Assembly (NCBI GenBank): GCA_003133225.1
Contig: PKWL01000142.1
Span: 1 to 35,499, forward strand
DNA: 35,499 nt
DNA from: Janthinobacterium sp.
GTDB lineage: Bacteria > Pseudomonadota > Gammaproteobacteria > Burkholderiales > Burkholderiaceae_D
Direction of reading: 5' to 3'
Shown here: positions 8,640-16,982 of the stretch, piece after piece
Numbering within the stretch: the first letter of the stretch is position 1
Layout of the letters: the number at the start of each line of letters is the position of its first letter
The notes under the pieces: generated by a model
Database searches by the model: none
The model's input: the letters and a program-made list of their open reading frames with translations, nothing else
What the model was told of the DNA's origin: nothing
Made by a program: the position numbers and the translations under genes

Positions 8640-9794
8640 TCACTTCAATTTTGATTTGCTGAACAAGTCGCTGCCGATGATTTTCTTCATGATTTCGATC
8701 GAGCCTCCCGCGATTTTCACGATCCGCGCGTCCGCATAGGCACGCGCAATCGGGTATTCCCACATGTAACCCCACCCCCCGAACAATTGCAGGCATTCGT
8801 CGACCACCTTGCAGTGCATATTCGACAGCCACATCTTCGCCATCGCCGCATCTACCGCTTCCAGTTTTCCGCTCATGAAGAGCTCGATGCACTGGTCCGT
8901 GAAGACTCGGCCAATTACCGCTTCCGTCTTCAGCTCGGCCAGCTTGAACTGGGTATTCTGGAAGTCGCCAATGGTCTGACCGAACGCCTCGCGCTGCGAG
9001 GTGTAATCGACCGTATAAGAAATCGCTTCCTCAGCCACCGCCGCTGAACGGATCGCCTGCGCCAAGCGTTCTTGCGCCAGCTTGGTCATCATCAGCGCGA
9101 AGCCCCGCCCTTCCTCTCCCAGCATTGCACTGGCCGGTACGCGCAGGTCTTCAAAAAACAATTCCGAGGTGTCTTGCGCCTTCATGCCCAGCTTGTCGAG
9201 GTTTTTCCCCCGATGGAATCCCGGCAACGACGCGTCAACCAGGAAAAGGGTAATGCCTTTGGCACCCTCGCCACCGGTTTTTGTCGCCAGTACGAGCACG
9301 TTACACAGCTGGCCGTTGGATATGAATACCTTCTGGCCATTGATCACATAGTCGTCGCCGTCGCGCACGGCGCGCGTGCGGATCGCCTTGAGGTCGCTAC
9401 CCGCGTGCGGCTCGGTCATGCCCAGCGAGCCAATCGCTTCGCCGATGACCATCTTCGGCAGCCATTGGCGTTTTTGTTCTTCCGTGCCGAACGACTTGAT
9501 GTAGGTAGCCACAAGGTCGGTGTGGATCAAAAAGCCAGGGCCGGTAAAACCGCTCTTGGCCATTTCTTCAAATACCACGACATCAAATAGGTAGTCAAGA
9601 CCCAGACCGCCATACTCCTCCGGCACCGTGCAACACAGCATTCCGGCCTCACCCGCCTTGAGCCACAACTCGCGCGGTACGATACCGTCTTGCTCCCATT
9701 GGTAGTGATGCGGCTTAATTTCGCGCTCGATGAACTTACGCACCACATCGCGAAACGCCTCATGCTCTTCGCCGAACAACTTTCGATTAATCAC
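8640..9794 (-). CDS. acyl-CoA dehydrogenase, LCAD/IVD-type catalytic base
   Basis: FAD-dependent acyl-CoA dehydrogenase of about 384 residues. ACAD signatures include SLGMTEPHAGSDL, the flavin-binding FISNG, and the C-terminal LQLFGGWGYMWEYP. The usual catalytic Glu of MCAD/SCAD (YEG motif near the C-terminus) is absent; the sequence reads KIAGGSIEIMKK. A Glu at about residue 242 (LAQERLAQAI) sits at the helix-G position that serves as base in isovaleryl- and long-chain acyl-CoA dehydrogenases. I chose the GTG at 9794 (MINRKLF, a common family start) behind GGAGGT. An ATG at 9851 lies inside the promoter dyad at 9840-9853 and is unlikely. It is first gene of the run to icmF and may act on a ring-carboxyl-CoA or its cleavage product. 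Confidence 0.9.
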   Translation of the reverse strand: MINRKLFGEEHEAFRDVVRKFIEREIKPHHYQWEQDGIVPRELWLKAGEAGMLCCTVPEEYGGLGLDYLFDVVVFEEMAKSGFTGPGFLIHTDLVATYIKSFGTEEQKRQWLPKMVIGEAIGSLGMTEPHAGSDLKAIRTRAVRDGDDYVINGQKVFISNGQLCNVLVLATKTGGEGAKGITLFLVDASLPGFHRGKNLDKLGMKAQDTSELFFEDLRVPASAMLGEEGRGFALMMTKLAQERLAQAIRSAAVAEEAISYTVDYTSQREAFGQTIGDFQNTQFKLAELKTEAVIGRVFTDQCIELFMSGKLEAVDAAMAKMWLSNMHCKVVDECLQLFGGWGYMWEYPIARAYADARIVKIAGGSIEIMKKIIGSDLFSKSKLK

Positions 9795-9839
9795 CGGACC
9801 TCCAACATGCAAATGGTAAAAAGAGTACGCTTTGATATC

Positions 9840-9870
9840 GTACCGTACCATACGTTAAATATAGAATCAA
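9840..9870 (-). promoter_or_regulatory. promoter with RTAY-N6-RTAY dyad operator
   Basis: The 14-bp dyad GTACCGTACCATAC (9840-9853) lies in the 135-nt gap upstream of the acyl-CoA dehydrogenase. On the minus strand TTGATT (9870-9865) is followed by a 17-nt spacer and TACGGT (9847-9842). The -10 falls at position 7 of the dyad, the same register as at 21,239 and 23,271. Bound repressor would block this promoter. The start of the run to icmF is therefore likely here. The motif and geometry are seen; the function is inferred. Confidence 0.55.
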
Positions 9871-9929
9871 TCTTTACTCTGTAACTTATCCTTTTTCATG
9901 GCGCCGGAGCACCACCTTGCCGACATCAC

Positions 9930-10829
9930 TCAGACGATTTCTGCGGACTGCGCGACCGGCAACCCGGCCAGTGCAAGCACCCGGAATGCCTGCAGCAAGT
10001 GCGGCCGATCATACATACGACCGTCAATTGCGACCGTACCCCAATCCGGGTTGGCGGCGAATGCCGCCAATACCGCATTTGCGGCGCTGATGTCGGCGTC
10101 GCTTGGTGTATAACAACGATTGATAGTTGCCACCTGGTCCGGATGAATCGCGATCCGGCCGGAAAAACCGCGACGGCGAGACTCGAGGCAATCAGTCGCA
10201 AGTCCTTCCAGATCGCGAAAGTTGGCGTACAGGGTGTCAATCGGGGCAACCTCGGCTGCACTTGCGGCCAGCAGACACAGAGAGCGCGCCATCAGATAAA
10301 CATGCGACAACGTGCCATCGCTCTCCCGATTGGTCAGTGCACCGACGTCCGTGGAAAGATCTTCCGCCCCCCAGGTCAGTCCGACCAGCCGCGGCAGTTT
10401 TTTGCTGTAACCGCTCATGTTCAGCATGCCCTGGGCGGTTTCTGTGGCAACGACCAGAATGCGGGTTTGTCCCCGCAGCATGCCAGCGCGCACTTCGAGC
10501 GCATCGATTTGCGCGGAAACAATCTCGATATCCCGCACGCTGTCGACTTTCGGCAAGACGATACCGTCGATCCCTCTTCCAATCACGGCGGCCAGATCGG
10601 CCAGCGCCTCCGGCGTCTTTAGCGGATTCACCCGCACAAACGCCTTCCAGTCACGCTTGCCTGGAAGGTCAAGCAGATGGGCCGCGCACATCTCACGCGC
10701 AATGTGCTTGCGCGACGGCGTCACCGCATCTTCAAGATCGAAAATCAGCGCATCTGCCGGAGAATCAATCGACTTTTGCAATTTTCTTTCACTGTCAGCG
10801 GGTACAAAAAGCATGGAACGTAACTTCAT
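9930..10829 (-). CDS. HpcH/CitE-family lyase, probable citramalyl-CoA lyase
   Basis: 299-residue TIM-barrel protein of the CitE-like family. Seen: MLFVPADSERK at the N-terminus, the FDLEDAV motif near residue 30, VNPLKT, LPKVDS, TETAQGMLN and WGAEDLSTDVG. The last two carry the Glu and Asp that bind Mg2+ in this family. IAIHPDQV near residue 225 is also typical. It overlaps the upstream MaoC gene by 4 nt (ATGA), and that gene follows a CoA-transferase. This is the gene order of ripA-ripB-ripC, whose third product cleaves (S)-citramalyl-CoA to acetyl-CoA and pyruvate. That assignment is by synteny. Malyl-CoA or a larger 3-hydroxydicarboxylyl-CoA cannot be excluded, because CitE paralogues with different substrates look alike. 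Confidence 0.85.
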   Translation of the reverse strand: MKLRSMLFVPADSERKLQKSIDSPADALIFDLEDAVTPSRKHIAREMCAAHLLDLPGKRDWKAFVRVNPLKTPEALADLAAVIGRGIDGIVLPKVDSVRDIEIVSAQIDALEVRAGMLRGQTRILVVATETAQGMLNMSGYSKKLPRLVGLTWGAEDLSTDVGALTNRESDGTLSHVYLMARSLCLLAASAAEVAPIDTLYANFRDLEGLATDCLESRRRGFSGRIAIHPDQVATINRCYTPSDADISAANAVLAAFAANPDWGTVAIDGRMYDRPHLLQAFRVLALAGLPVAQSAEIV

Positions 10830-11281
10830 GACGTTTTCCGCTTCAGCATGAGTGCCTGGCGCAAACAGGTCGCAACTTCCTCACCGCGTTGATTGAATCC
10901 CTGGTGCCGGAACGTCACTATGCCCTGGCCCAGCCGCGATTTGCTATCGCGTTTGTCCACCACCGACGTTACCGACCGGATGGTATCGCCAGCGAAGACA
11001 GGCTTCGGAAATTTCACATCGGTCATGCCGAGATTGGCAACCGTTGTTCCGAGCGTCGTATCCTGGATCGACAGGCCCATAACAAGACCAAGCGTGAATA
11101 TGCTGTTGATCAAAGGCTGGCCGAACTCGGTGCCTTTGCAATATTCGTGATCAATATGAATTTGCGCCGGGTTGTAGGTTGCTGCACAAAACCATACATT
11201 GTCGGCTTCCGTGACCGTTCGCCTAATTTCGTGTTCAAAGACCGCACCGATCTCAAGGCCCTCAAAATATTTACCCGCCAT
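10826..11281 (-). CDS. MaoC-family hydratase, probable itaconyl-/mesaconyl-CoA hydratase
   Basis: 151-residue hot-dog protein. The catalytic region reads TYNPAQIHID, with N37 in place of the usual Asp and H42. This Asn variant is common in the MaoC branch that includes mesaconyl- and itaconyl-CoA hydratases. KFPKPVFAGDTI is the usual MaoC strand. Its position between the CoA-transferase and the CitE-like lyase matches ripB, which hydrates itaconyl-CoA to citramalyl-CoA. GGAG lies about 10 nt before the ATG, and the stop overlaps the lyase start. It may instead serve a larger branched enoyl-CoA of the main pathway. Confidence 0.82.
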   Translation of the reverse strand: MAGKYFEGLEIGAVFEHEIRRTVTEADNVWFCAATYNPAQIHIDHEYCKGTEFGQPLINSIFTLGLVMGLSIQDTTLGTTVANLGMTDVKFPKPVFAGDTIRSVTSVVDKRDSKSRLGQGIVTFRHQGFNQRGEEVATCLRQALMLKRKTS

Positions 11282-11353
11282 GTTTAATCTCCATTTTTTA
11301 TTCGGCTTCGCTCGATCCGGCGCAAGTTGCCGGCGCTAATTTGGTTTACTTGG

Positions 11354-12610
11354 TCAAAAGCGGTCTCGAATTGCCGCCCAGTCTTCAGACAGCTGGTCCC
11401 TAAACTGCGGCGCTGCGATCCGAATCAGCTGCATCGCGCGCTGCTCGAGGGACAGGCCGCGCAACTTCGCGACTCCATATTCAGTCGCAACCATGTCAGC
11501 GGCGTGCCGTGGGGAGCCGACAAAACTGCCCGCCGACAGCATTGGCACGATACGGCTGATCTGGCCGCCACGCACGGTGGACGACAAGGAAATGACTGAG
11601 CGGCCATCTTCGCCGGAGCGGGCGCCGGTGACGAACGCCGGCATGCCGCCCACACCGGCAAAAAGCTTTCCCTCCAGTGAATAACAACTCACCTGCCCCA
11701 ACAGGTCGATCTCCAGCGCAGCATTGATCGCGACAAAATTCGAAATGGTGGAAATGTGACGGATGTCATGAGTCTCTGACACCGGCCTGAAAAAGAATCG
11801 CTTGTTACGGTCCAGTCTGTCGTAAAACGCCGCATCGCCGAGGGCCACGCCAGACTGAATCGGCACGTCACAATCGAGGACATCGGAATCGAGCAGCGAA
11901 AGCACGGCCTCGCTCACCATGCCGGAATAAATGCGCAACTTCCTATGAGCACGCAATTCATGAAAAAGGGCGGCAGGTGCCTTGCCGATGCCAAGCTGAA
12001 GGGCGTCGCCGTCCTTCACAATGCCGGCGATATTGCGCGCAAGCGCCCGCAGCTCGTCACTCGGCTCGCCACTATCGAAAGTCAGCGGCGCGCATGGCGC
12101 CGCGCACAAATAATCGCAGTCGCTTTCCTGCACGCGGAAAGAGCCAAACGTGCGTGGCAGCTGCGGATTGACAATCGCCACCTTGGTTTTTGCACGGAGC
12201 CAGACTGCAGGCAGAAAGTCGTAACTGAGGCCCAGGCTCATGCCATCGGGTCCCGGCTCGCTCACGTGGGCCAGCGCAAGATCGATCTCGATTTCGTGGG
12301 CGAGGTCGTACCACACGCCGCGATAATCGAGCGGCAACAATTCCACGCGCGGCGCTCTGGCGGCCCCTCTAAAATGCGGCTGCATGAAATATGCGCGCTG
12401 CCGCGCAGTTGGATGCAAATTGAGGTAATCAGTAGTATTGACACCCGGGAAATGAACTCCAGTAAATCGCACCCCCGCGGCCCGCTCAGGCGCAGCCTTG
12501 AGGGCCTCGTAAAATGCCAGGGACTCACCAGTAACACCGGGGACATACACTGTCATTCCAGGCCTGAGAAGATCAACAACGGCGGCAAGACTTACTGTTT
12601 TAGCATTCAT
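11354..12610 (-). CDS. acetyl-CoA hydrolase/CoA-transferase family protein (RipA-like)
   Basis: 418-residue class I-type CoA-transferase of the acetyl-CoA hydrolase/4-hydroxybutyrate CoA-transferase family. Seen: RPGMTVYVPG at the N-terminus, NPQLPRTFG near the middle, and INAALEIDLLGQ near residue 280. By position it would be the RipA-like CoA-transferase that charges itaconate (or another C4-C5 diacid) for the MaoC and CitE-like genes downstream. In many relatives the active-site Glu lies in an HTE motif; here the corresponding stretch reads IYSGMVSE, with no Glu at that place. The catalytic residue is thus uncertain. I chose the ATG at 12,610, preceded by AAGGAGAGGGG. A longer frame to 12,829 would overlap the thiolase gene and has no family-like sequence. 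Confidence 0.85.
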   Translation of the reverse strand: MNAKTVSLAAVVDLLRPGMTVYVPGVTGESLAFYEALKAAPERAAGVRFTGVHFPGVNTTDYLNLHPTARQRAYFMQPHFRGAARAPRVELLPLDYRGVWYDLAHEIEIDLALAHVSEPGPDGMSLGLSYDFLPAVWLRAKTKVAIVNPQLPRTFGSFRVQESDCDYLCAAPCAPLTFDSGEPSDELRALARNIAGIVKDGDALQLGIGKAPAALFHELRAHRKLRIYSGMVSEAVLSLLDSDVLDCDVPIQSGVALGDAAFYDRLDRNKRFFFRPVSETHDIRHISTISNFVAINAALEIDLLGQVSCYSLEGKLFAGVGGMPAFVTGARSGEDGRSVISLSSTVRGGQISRIVPMLSAGSFVGSPRHAADMVATEYGVAKLRGLSLEQRAMQLIRIAAPQFRDQLSEDWAAIRDRF

Positions 12611-12645
12611 CAATTCAACCCCTCTCCTTGCCAGATATACGCGAT

Positions 12646-13848
12646 CTATGCCCCAAGGCGCCCGATAATCGATATGGCAGACACGTTCTGATGCGGGTGC
12701 CCTCCCAGATTCTGGGTCAGTCCGAGGTCGACACTCGCCAATTGCCGTTCTCCCGCCTTGCCGAGCAATTGCAGATAAACTTCGTACACCATGCGCAGGC
12801 CGGACGCCCCGATCGGATGGCCAAAGCATTTAAGGCCGCCGTCAACTTGGCACGGAATCGCTCCGCTGCGGTCGTATCGTCCGTCCAGGATATCGAACAC
12901 AGCGCGGCCAGGGTCGCTCAACATCAGATCTTCCATCAGCACCAGTTCGGTGATCGAAAAGCAGTCGTGCACCTCAATTAAGTCGAGCGCCTTACGCGGG
13001 TCGCTAATACCGGCATCTCGATACGCCCGAGCGGCGGCAACCCGCGCCGTCGCGATCGACGCGCCATCCCAGTTATTGAATGATCCTTCTTCGCCATTGC
13101 TGACGGCAACCGCGAGCGCCTTCACCGTAATGATGTCGTGCTTGCCAAGCGCGCGCGCGATTTCCGGCGTGGTGACGATGGCGCAGGCAGCGCCGTCGCT
13201 CACGCCAGAACAGTCGAACAGGCCAAGCGGTTCGGCTATGATCTGCGCCTTAAGCACGTCTTCTATCGTGATGCGCTTGCGTAAATGGGCACGCGGGTTT
13301 AGCGCGGCATTGTCGTGGCTTTTGACGGAAACATGCGCCATCGCATGTTTCAAATCCGCCTTGTCGATGCCGTGCTTACTTTGATAGGCCGATGCAAGTT
13401 GGGCAAACGCTCCGGGAGCGGAAGTATTGGGCATCCACAGATCAGTCACCGTACCGCGGGTGCGCGTTGGCAGACCGCCGTACCCGGTATCCTTGAGCTT
13501 TTCCACTCCCAGCGCAAGAACGATGTCATACGCCCCGGACGCGACTGCGTAAACCGCGCCACGCAGGGCTTCGGTGCCGGTCGCACAGGCATTCTCGACC
13601 CGGGTCGCCGCAATGTACGGAAGGCGCAAAGCTTGTGCCAGCGGGCCGGCCGTTTTGCCTACGTTATTTTCTTCGAGACAAACGCCGAACCAGGCGGCCT
13701 CGATCTGATTGCGTTCGATGCCTGCATCATTGAGCGCTTCCTGGAATGCCTCGAGCATCAGGTCTTCCGCGTTGTCGCTCCATCGTTCGCCGAAACGCGA
13801 ACACCCCATGCCCAAGATCGCTACGCGATCACGAATACCAGCAGCCAT
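12646..13848 (-). CDS. SCP2/SCPx-type thiolase
   Basis: 400-residue thiolase-superfamily protein of the lipid-transfer (SCPx) type, cleaving or forming beta-ketoacyl-CoA. Catalytic elements are present: C88 in ENACATGTEAL, H294 in IEVHDCFS, and C341/H344 in GGLKCFGHPIGASG. The C-terminal QNLGGHPHQN is also typical. The ATG at 13,848 is preceded by GGAGGTG at good spacing and lies 1 nt beyond the stop of the HMGCS-DUF35 gene. That adjacency suggests a complex. SCP2-type thiolases often work with a DUF35 zinc protein, for example BbsB with BbsA in benzylsuccinate degradation and Ltp/ChsH2 in steroid side-chain cleavage. A branched or ring-derived ketoacyl-CoA substrate is plausible but inferred. 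Confidence 0.9.
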   Translation of the reverse strand: MAAGIRDRVAILGMGCSRFGERWSDNAEDLMLEAFQEALNDAGIERNQIEAAWFGVCLEENNVGKTAGPLAQALRLPYIAATRVENACATGTEALRGAVYAVASGAYDIVLALGVEKLKDTGYGGLPTRTRGTVTDLWMPNTSAPGAFAQLASAYQSKHGIDKADLKHAMAHVSVKSHDNAALNPRAHLRKRITIEDVLKAQIIAEPLGLFDCSGVSDGAACAIVTTPEIARALGKHDIITVKALAVAVSNGEEGSFNNWDGASIATARVAAARAYRDAGISDPRKALDLIEVHDCFSITELVLMEDLMLSDPGRAVFDILDGRYDRSGAIPCQVDGGLKCFGHPIGASGLRMVYEVYLQLLGKAGERQLASVDLGLTQNLGGHPHQNVSAISIIGRLGA

Positions 13849-13849
13849 T

Positions 13850-15328
13850 TCACACCTCCGCAATATGTTGTTGAGTCTTTGCTTTCCAAAAGTAGCGGCG
13901 AAAACCTCGCAGAGGATCGACGTCCTTGATGCGAAAGCGCATGGCCAGCGGCGTCCCCACGGCCAGATCTTCTGGCTCAGAATCAGTAAACTCCATCAAT
14001 ACGCGCGCACCACTGGCGAATTCAACATGCCCGAACTGGAACGGCGGGCTCTGACTATAGGACAGCCAGTCGCAGGTGTAAGAGCGGATATGCGCCGCTT
14101 CGTCGGCCAGGCGATAGGGTTCCTGGGTGTCGGTCTTGACGCAGGCCGGATTGACGCAGATGCGCGAGCTAGGGAATTGCACCGTGCCGCAACTGGTGCA
14201 GCACCCACCCATAAACCCATTTAAGATCGGCTCGTTTCGCCATGCGGCCGATAGTGCGGTCTTATTGTCCATCTCCGCGCGCATCCCCCACGCCAGATCA
14301 AGCTGACCCTTAAAGGAAAGAAATTTCAGATAGTTGGTTTCCGTACGGCCGCCCGAAAGCCAGTTGAGGCGGGATTCGTCGGGCACCTGCCATTCCGTTG
14401 TTTCAAGCACGATCGCGTCGCAACCGCTGCCGAACTGGACCACAAGAATCTTTTGCCCCGGCGTGGCTAACGCCAGGGTTTTGGCGAGCATCATCAGCGG
14501 ATGGGCGTTGCCGGTGTCGCCGCATGCCTCGAACAAGGTATCTGCCACAGCTTCCGCACGGATGCCGAGTGTCTGGGCAATCGTCTGGTTGACCCGAGGC
14601 AGTGCTGCCGGCATCACAAAATGATCGATATCAGCGGCCACACAGCCAGCGGCCTCAAGCGCGGATTTCACGACTGGCGGAATGATCTTTCCAAAGCCCT
14701 CGTCCCGCACCCATCGTTCTTCCCAGCTGTAGTCCGTATCATGGCCGTTCTCACGGAAATGGTCGACAAAGTCATGACATTCGGAGGCAGCGCCTCGCAG
14801 TACCGCAATTGGTTTTCCGCGACCGACCACGAGCGCCGCCGCACCATCGCCGAACAGGAGCTCAGCGGTACTGGCCGGCTTGGCCTGCCGGTGCTCCGAA
14901 GCGACGATCAGCGTGGACTTGTCGCTTATCCCTTCAAGCGCACGCAGCAATTCGGTAGTCCCCGCTCGAAGGCTGCCACCGGCGTCGCAAGCAGCGAGTT
15001 TGGGCGACAGCGCGAGCGCGGAACGAACCACGCCCGCGTTAAGCCGATCGGCGAACGGCAAGGAAGTGGATGCCAACACGATTCTCTGCAAATCCGGCGC
15101 CGCAGCTTTTCCAAGTGCGGCGCGACACGCTTCAACCGCCATGGTCAGCGCATCTTCATCCCAGTTTGCCATGGCCCTGACACCCCGAGCCAAGCTCTTG
15201 AGACTTGGCGCCATCCAGCGATGGCTTGCCGCCACAGTCTTCCGATCAAGGCGCAGACGTGGCAGATAAGCACCGGCAGAAAGGATACCAAAACCGGGAT
15301 TGTTGATTGTTGAGTTGGCTGAGGACAA
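13850..15328 (-). CDS. HMG-CoA synthase-like / DUF35 OB-fold fusion protein
   Basis: 492 residues with two modules. Residues about 10-350 have a ketoacyl-synthase III/HMG-CoA-synthase fold, with Cys114 in LAACDAGGSLRAG at the nucleophile position. From about 365 the chain is DUF35: a rubredoxin-like zinc ribbon (Cys377, 380, 391 and 396) and an OB-fold ending PLAMRFRIKD. The HMG-CoA-synthase acid/base residues are not obviously kept: the TES-like site reads ASTSLPFADR and the later His motif reads VMPAALPRV. It may therefore scaffold or remodel acyl transfer for the thiolase encoded 1 nt downstream instead of making HMG-CoA. The start is a TTG behind AGAGGTG at good spacing; I see no better ATG. 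It is first in the minus-strand run and faces a divergent SDR gene. Confidence 0.85.
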   Translation of the reverse strand: MSSANSTINNPGFGILSAGAYLPRLRLDRKTVAASHRWMAPSLKSLARGVRAMANWDEDALTMAVEACRAALGKAAAPDLQRIVLASTSLPFADRLNAGVVRSALALSPKLAACDAGGSLRAGTTELLRALEGISDKSTLIVASEHRQAKPASTAELLFGDGAAALVVGRGKPIAVLRGAASECHDFVDHFRENGHDTDYSWEERWVRDEGFGKIIPPVVKSALEAAGCVAADIDHFVMPAALPRVNQTIAQTLGIRAEAVADTLFEACGDTGNAHPLMMLAKTLALATPGQKILVVQFGSGCDAIVLETTEWQVPDESRLNWLSGGRTETNYLKFLSFKGQLDLAWGMRAEMDNKTALSAAWRNEPILNGFMGGCCTSCGTVQFPSSRICVNPACVKTDTQEPYRLADEAAHIRSYTCDWLSYSQSPPFQFGHVEFASGARVLMEFTDSEPEDLAVGTPLAMRFRIKDVDPLRGFRRYFWKAKTQQHIAEV

Positions 15329-15436
15329 ATTTTCACCTCTTGGTGATCGGTTCAGGAAACGCGTCGTCGGATGCGAACAACGCTACTTATTTTAGATCTG
15401 CCCCGCCGTCGGACTGCGATGTGAAAAACTGACACA

Positions 15437-15474
15437 TTGATTATAGTATGGATACGTATTTTATGCCATACTAT
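15437..15474. promoter_or_regulatory. divergent regulatory region with 9-bp inverted repeat
   Basis: The 412-nt gap between the divergent HMGCS-DUF35 (-) and SDR (+) genes holds a perfect inverted repeat: ATAGTATGG (15,443-15,451) and CCATACTAT (15,466-15,474), 14 nt apart. Inside it GTATGGATACGTAT (15,446-15,459) fits RTAY-N6-RTAY but lacks the central TA. A minus-strand TATAAT (15,445-15,440) could serve the leftward operon. TTGATT at 15,437-15,442 may belong to a rightward promoter. I see no gene in the rest of the gap. Confidence 0.45.
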
Positions 15475-15740
15475 CGATGGTGCTGGGATTGTTTTCTTGG
15501 TTTCATGTATGACGGCATAGGAACAGCAAGGGGCCCGTTAAATTTTACAGGCTCAAGAGGCGTAAATTTTACCCCACCCGTAATCGGCGGCGCGATCGCT
15601 TAACCGGCCGAACATGGAGGTGCGCGCAGACCGACACCGATGCATGAATTGTTCGCAATGTATCCACGTACCTGAGCGAGAACGGTTATATCGCATCATT
15701 ATGTAATTACCACTGAACAATGGAAATGGAGAAATTACCA

Positions 15741-16670
15741 ATGGCTAATAAAAAATCGGATGTCCTGCTCGAAGGAAAAGTCGCCGTTGTCACGGGATCT
15801 GGCCGAGGCGTGGGCCGCTGTATCGCGCTGGAACTCGCACGATGCGGAGCGAGCGTTGTAGTAAACGATATCGGCAGCTCGATCGCTGGCGAAGGCTTAG
15901 ACATGAGCGCGGCGCAGTCTGTGGTTGATGAAATCGTACGCGCCGGCGGCAAAGCCATCGCAAGCGGACATTCAGTGGCTGAGTGGGAGGAAGCGCAGGC
16001 GATGATAGCGACCGCACGCGACACCTTTGGCCAGGTCGATATTGTGGTAAACAATGCCGGCAACCTACGCGACGCCATTTTCCACCGGATGTCGCCGGAA
16101 GAATTCAACTCGGTGATTGACGTACATCTGCGTGGCGCCTTTTATGTCAGCCGCGCGGCAGCACCATTGTTCAAGGAACAAAACAGCGGCGCTTTTGTTC
16201 ACATGACGTCAAGCTCCGGTCTTATCGGCAACTTTGGGCAAGCCAACTATTGCGCCGCAAAACTCGGTATCGTCGGCCTTTCTAAGGCGATCGCACTGGA
16301 CATGAGCCGCTTCAATATCCGGTCAAACGCAGTAGCGCCTTGGGCATGGACCAGGATGATCGATTCTTTGCCGAGCGAGACGGATGCAGAAAAAAAACGA
16401 GCCGAAGGGTTAAAGAAACTTGTCCCGGAAAAAATCGCGCCACTCATCGCAGCGCTTGCCAGCGATGCAGCGAATCATGTAACGGGACAGATTTTCGGTG
16501 TACGCAACAACGAAATCTATTTGTTTTCGCAGCCGCGCGTTCTACGCACCGCACACACAAGCGACGGCTGGACGCCGGATCAAATTGTCGAACGTGTTTT
16601 TCCGATGTTCAAAAGCGATTTCTATCCGCTGGATCGGTCTGGCGACGTGTTTACATGGGATCCTGTCTAA
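15741..16670 (+). CDS. SDR, MFE2-like (3R)-hydroxyacyl-CoA dehydrogenase
   Basis: 309-residue short-chain dehydrogenase resembling the dehydrogenase unit of peroxisomal multifunctional enzyme 2 (HSD17B4). Seen: TGSGRGVGR cofactor loop (19-26), NNAGNLRDAIFHRM, and the Tyr-Lys pair in NFGQANYCAAKLG (Y170, K174). The Asp in VVNDIG after the second strand suggests NAD. A C-terminal extension of about 60 residues after the Rossmann core (to FTWDPV) is also MFE2-like. It would oxidise (3R)-hydroxyacyl-CoA, the product of MaoC hydratases, and so complements the MaoC genes here. I chose the ATG at 15,741, with GGAG about 9 nt upstream. An ATG at 15,720 has no ribosome-binding site. Confidence 0.87.
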   Translation: MANKKSDVLLEGKVAVVTGSGRGVGRCIALELARCGASVVVNDIGSSIAGEGLDMSAAQSVVDEIVRAGGKAIASGHSVAEWEEAQAMIATARDTFGQVDIVVNNAGNLRDAIFHRMSPEEFNSVIDVHLRGAFYVSRAAAPLFKEQNSGAFVHMTSSSGLIGNFGQANYCAAKLGIVGLSKAIALDMSRFNIRSNAVAPWAWTRMIDSLPSETDAEKKRAEGLKKLVPEKIAPLIAALASDAANHVTGQIFGVRNNEIYLFSQPRVLRTAHTSDGWTPDQIVERVFPMFKSDFYPLDRSGDVFTWDPV

Positions 16671-16982
16671 ACGCAAAGCGCCGTACTCGATCGGACTTGA
16701 ATCAAGTCATCCTGTGACCGGTGCATTGGATGCTACCGAGAATTACTAACGATTATCTTCGCTGAACGTCGTTGCTGAGGCGGGCGGCGATCTTTTGCTC
16801 GCGGCAACAAACCTGGCGACGGGCGGCGGCAAGTGGTCTCGCGTCCTATTTTATTTGCCGCGCAATAGCCCAATCCGCTTTTATTTGAAGTCAGTAAGCG
16901 CTTTCCGCAACACGACTATCAGCTTGCAAAGCATAATTAAAACGAACGAACTACCCACCACGTTGCTATTCAATCAACAATC
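16671..16982. other. gene-free stretch with a perfect 15-bp palindrome
   Basis: No gene is supported here. GACTTGAATCAAGTC at 16,694-16,708 is a perfect palindrome with a one-base centre, 24 nt after the SDR stop. The loop is too short and no T-run follows, so it is a poor terminator. It could be a protein-binding site or chance. Confidence 0.3.

Noticed and set aside
11945-12691. A 248-codon plus-strand frame opposite the CoA-transferase
   Set aside because: Shadow frame without family features, while the opposite strand encodes a complete enzyme with a good ribosome-binding site.
16694-16708. Palindrome GACTTGAATCAAGTC as a terminator
   Set aside because: One-base centre and no T-run; it cannot form a normal terminator hairpin.
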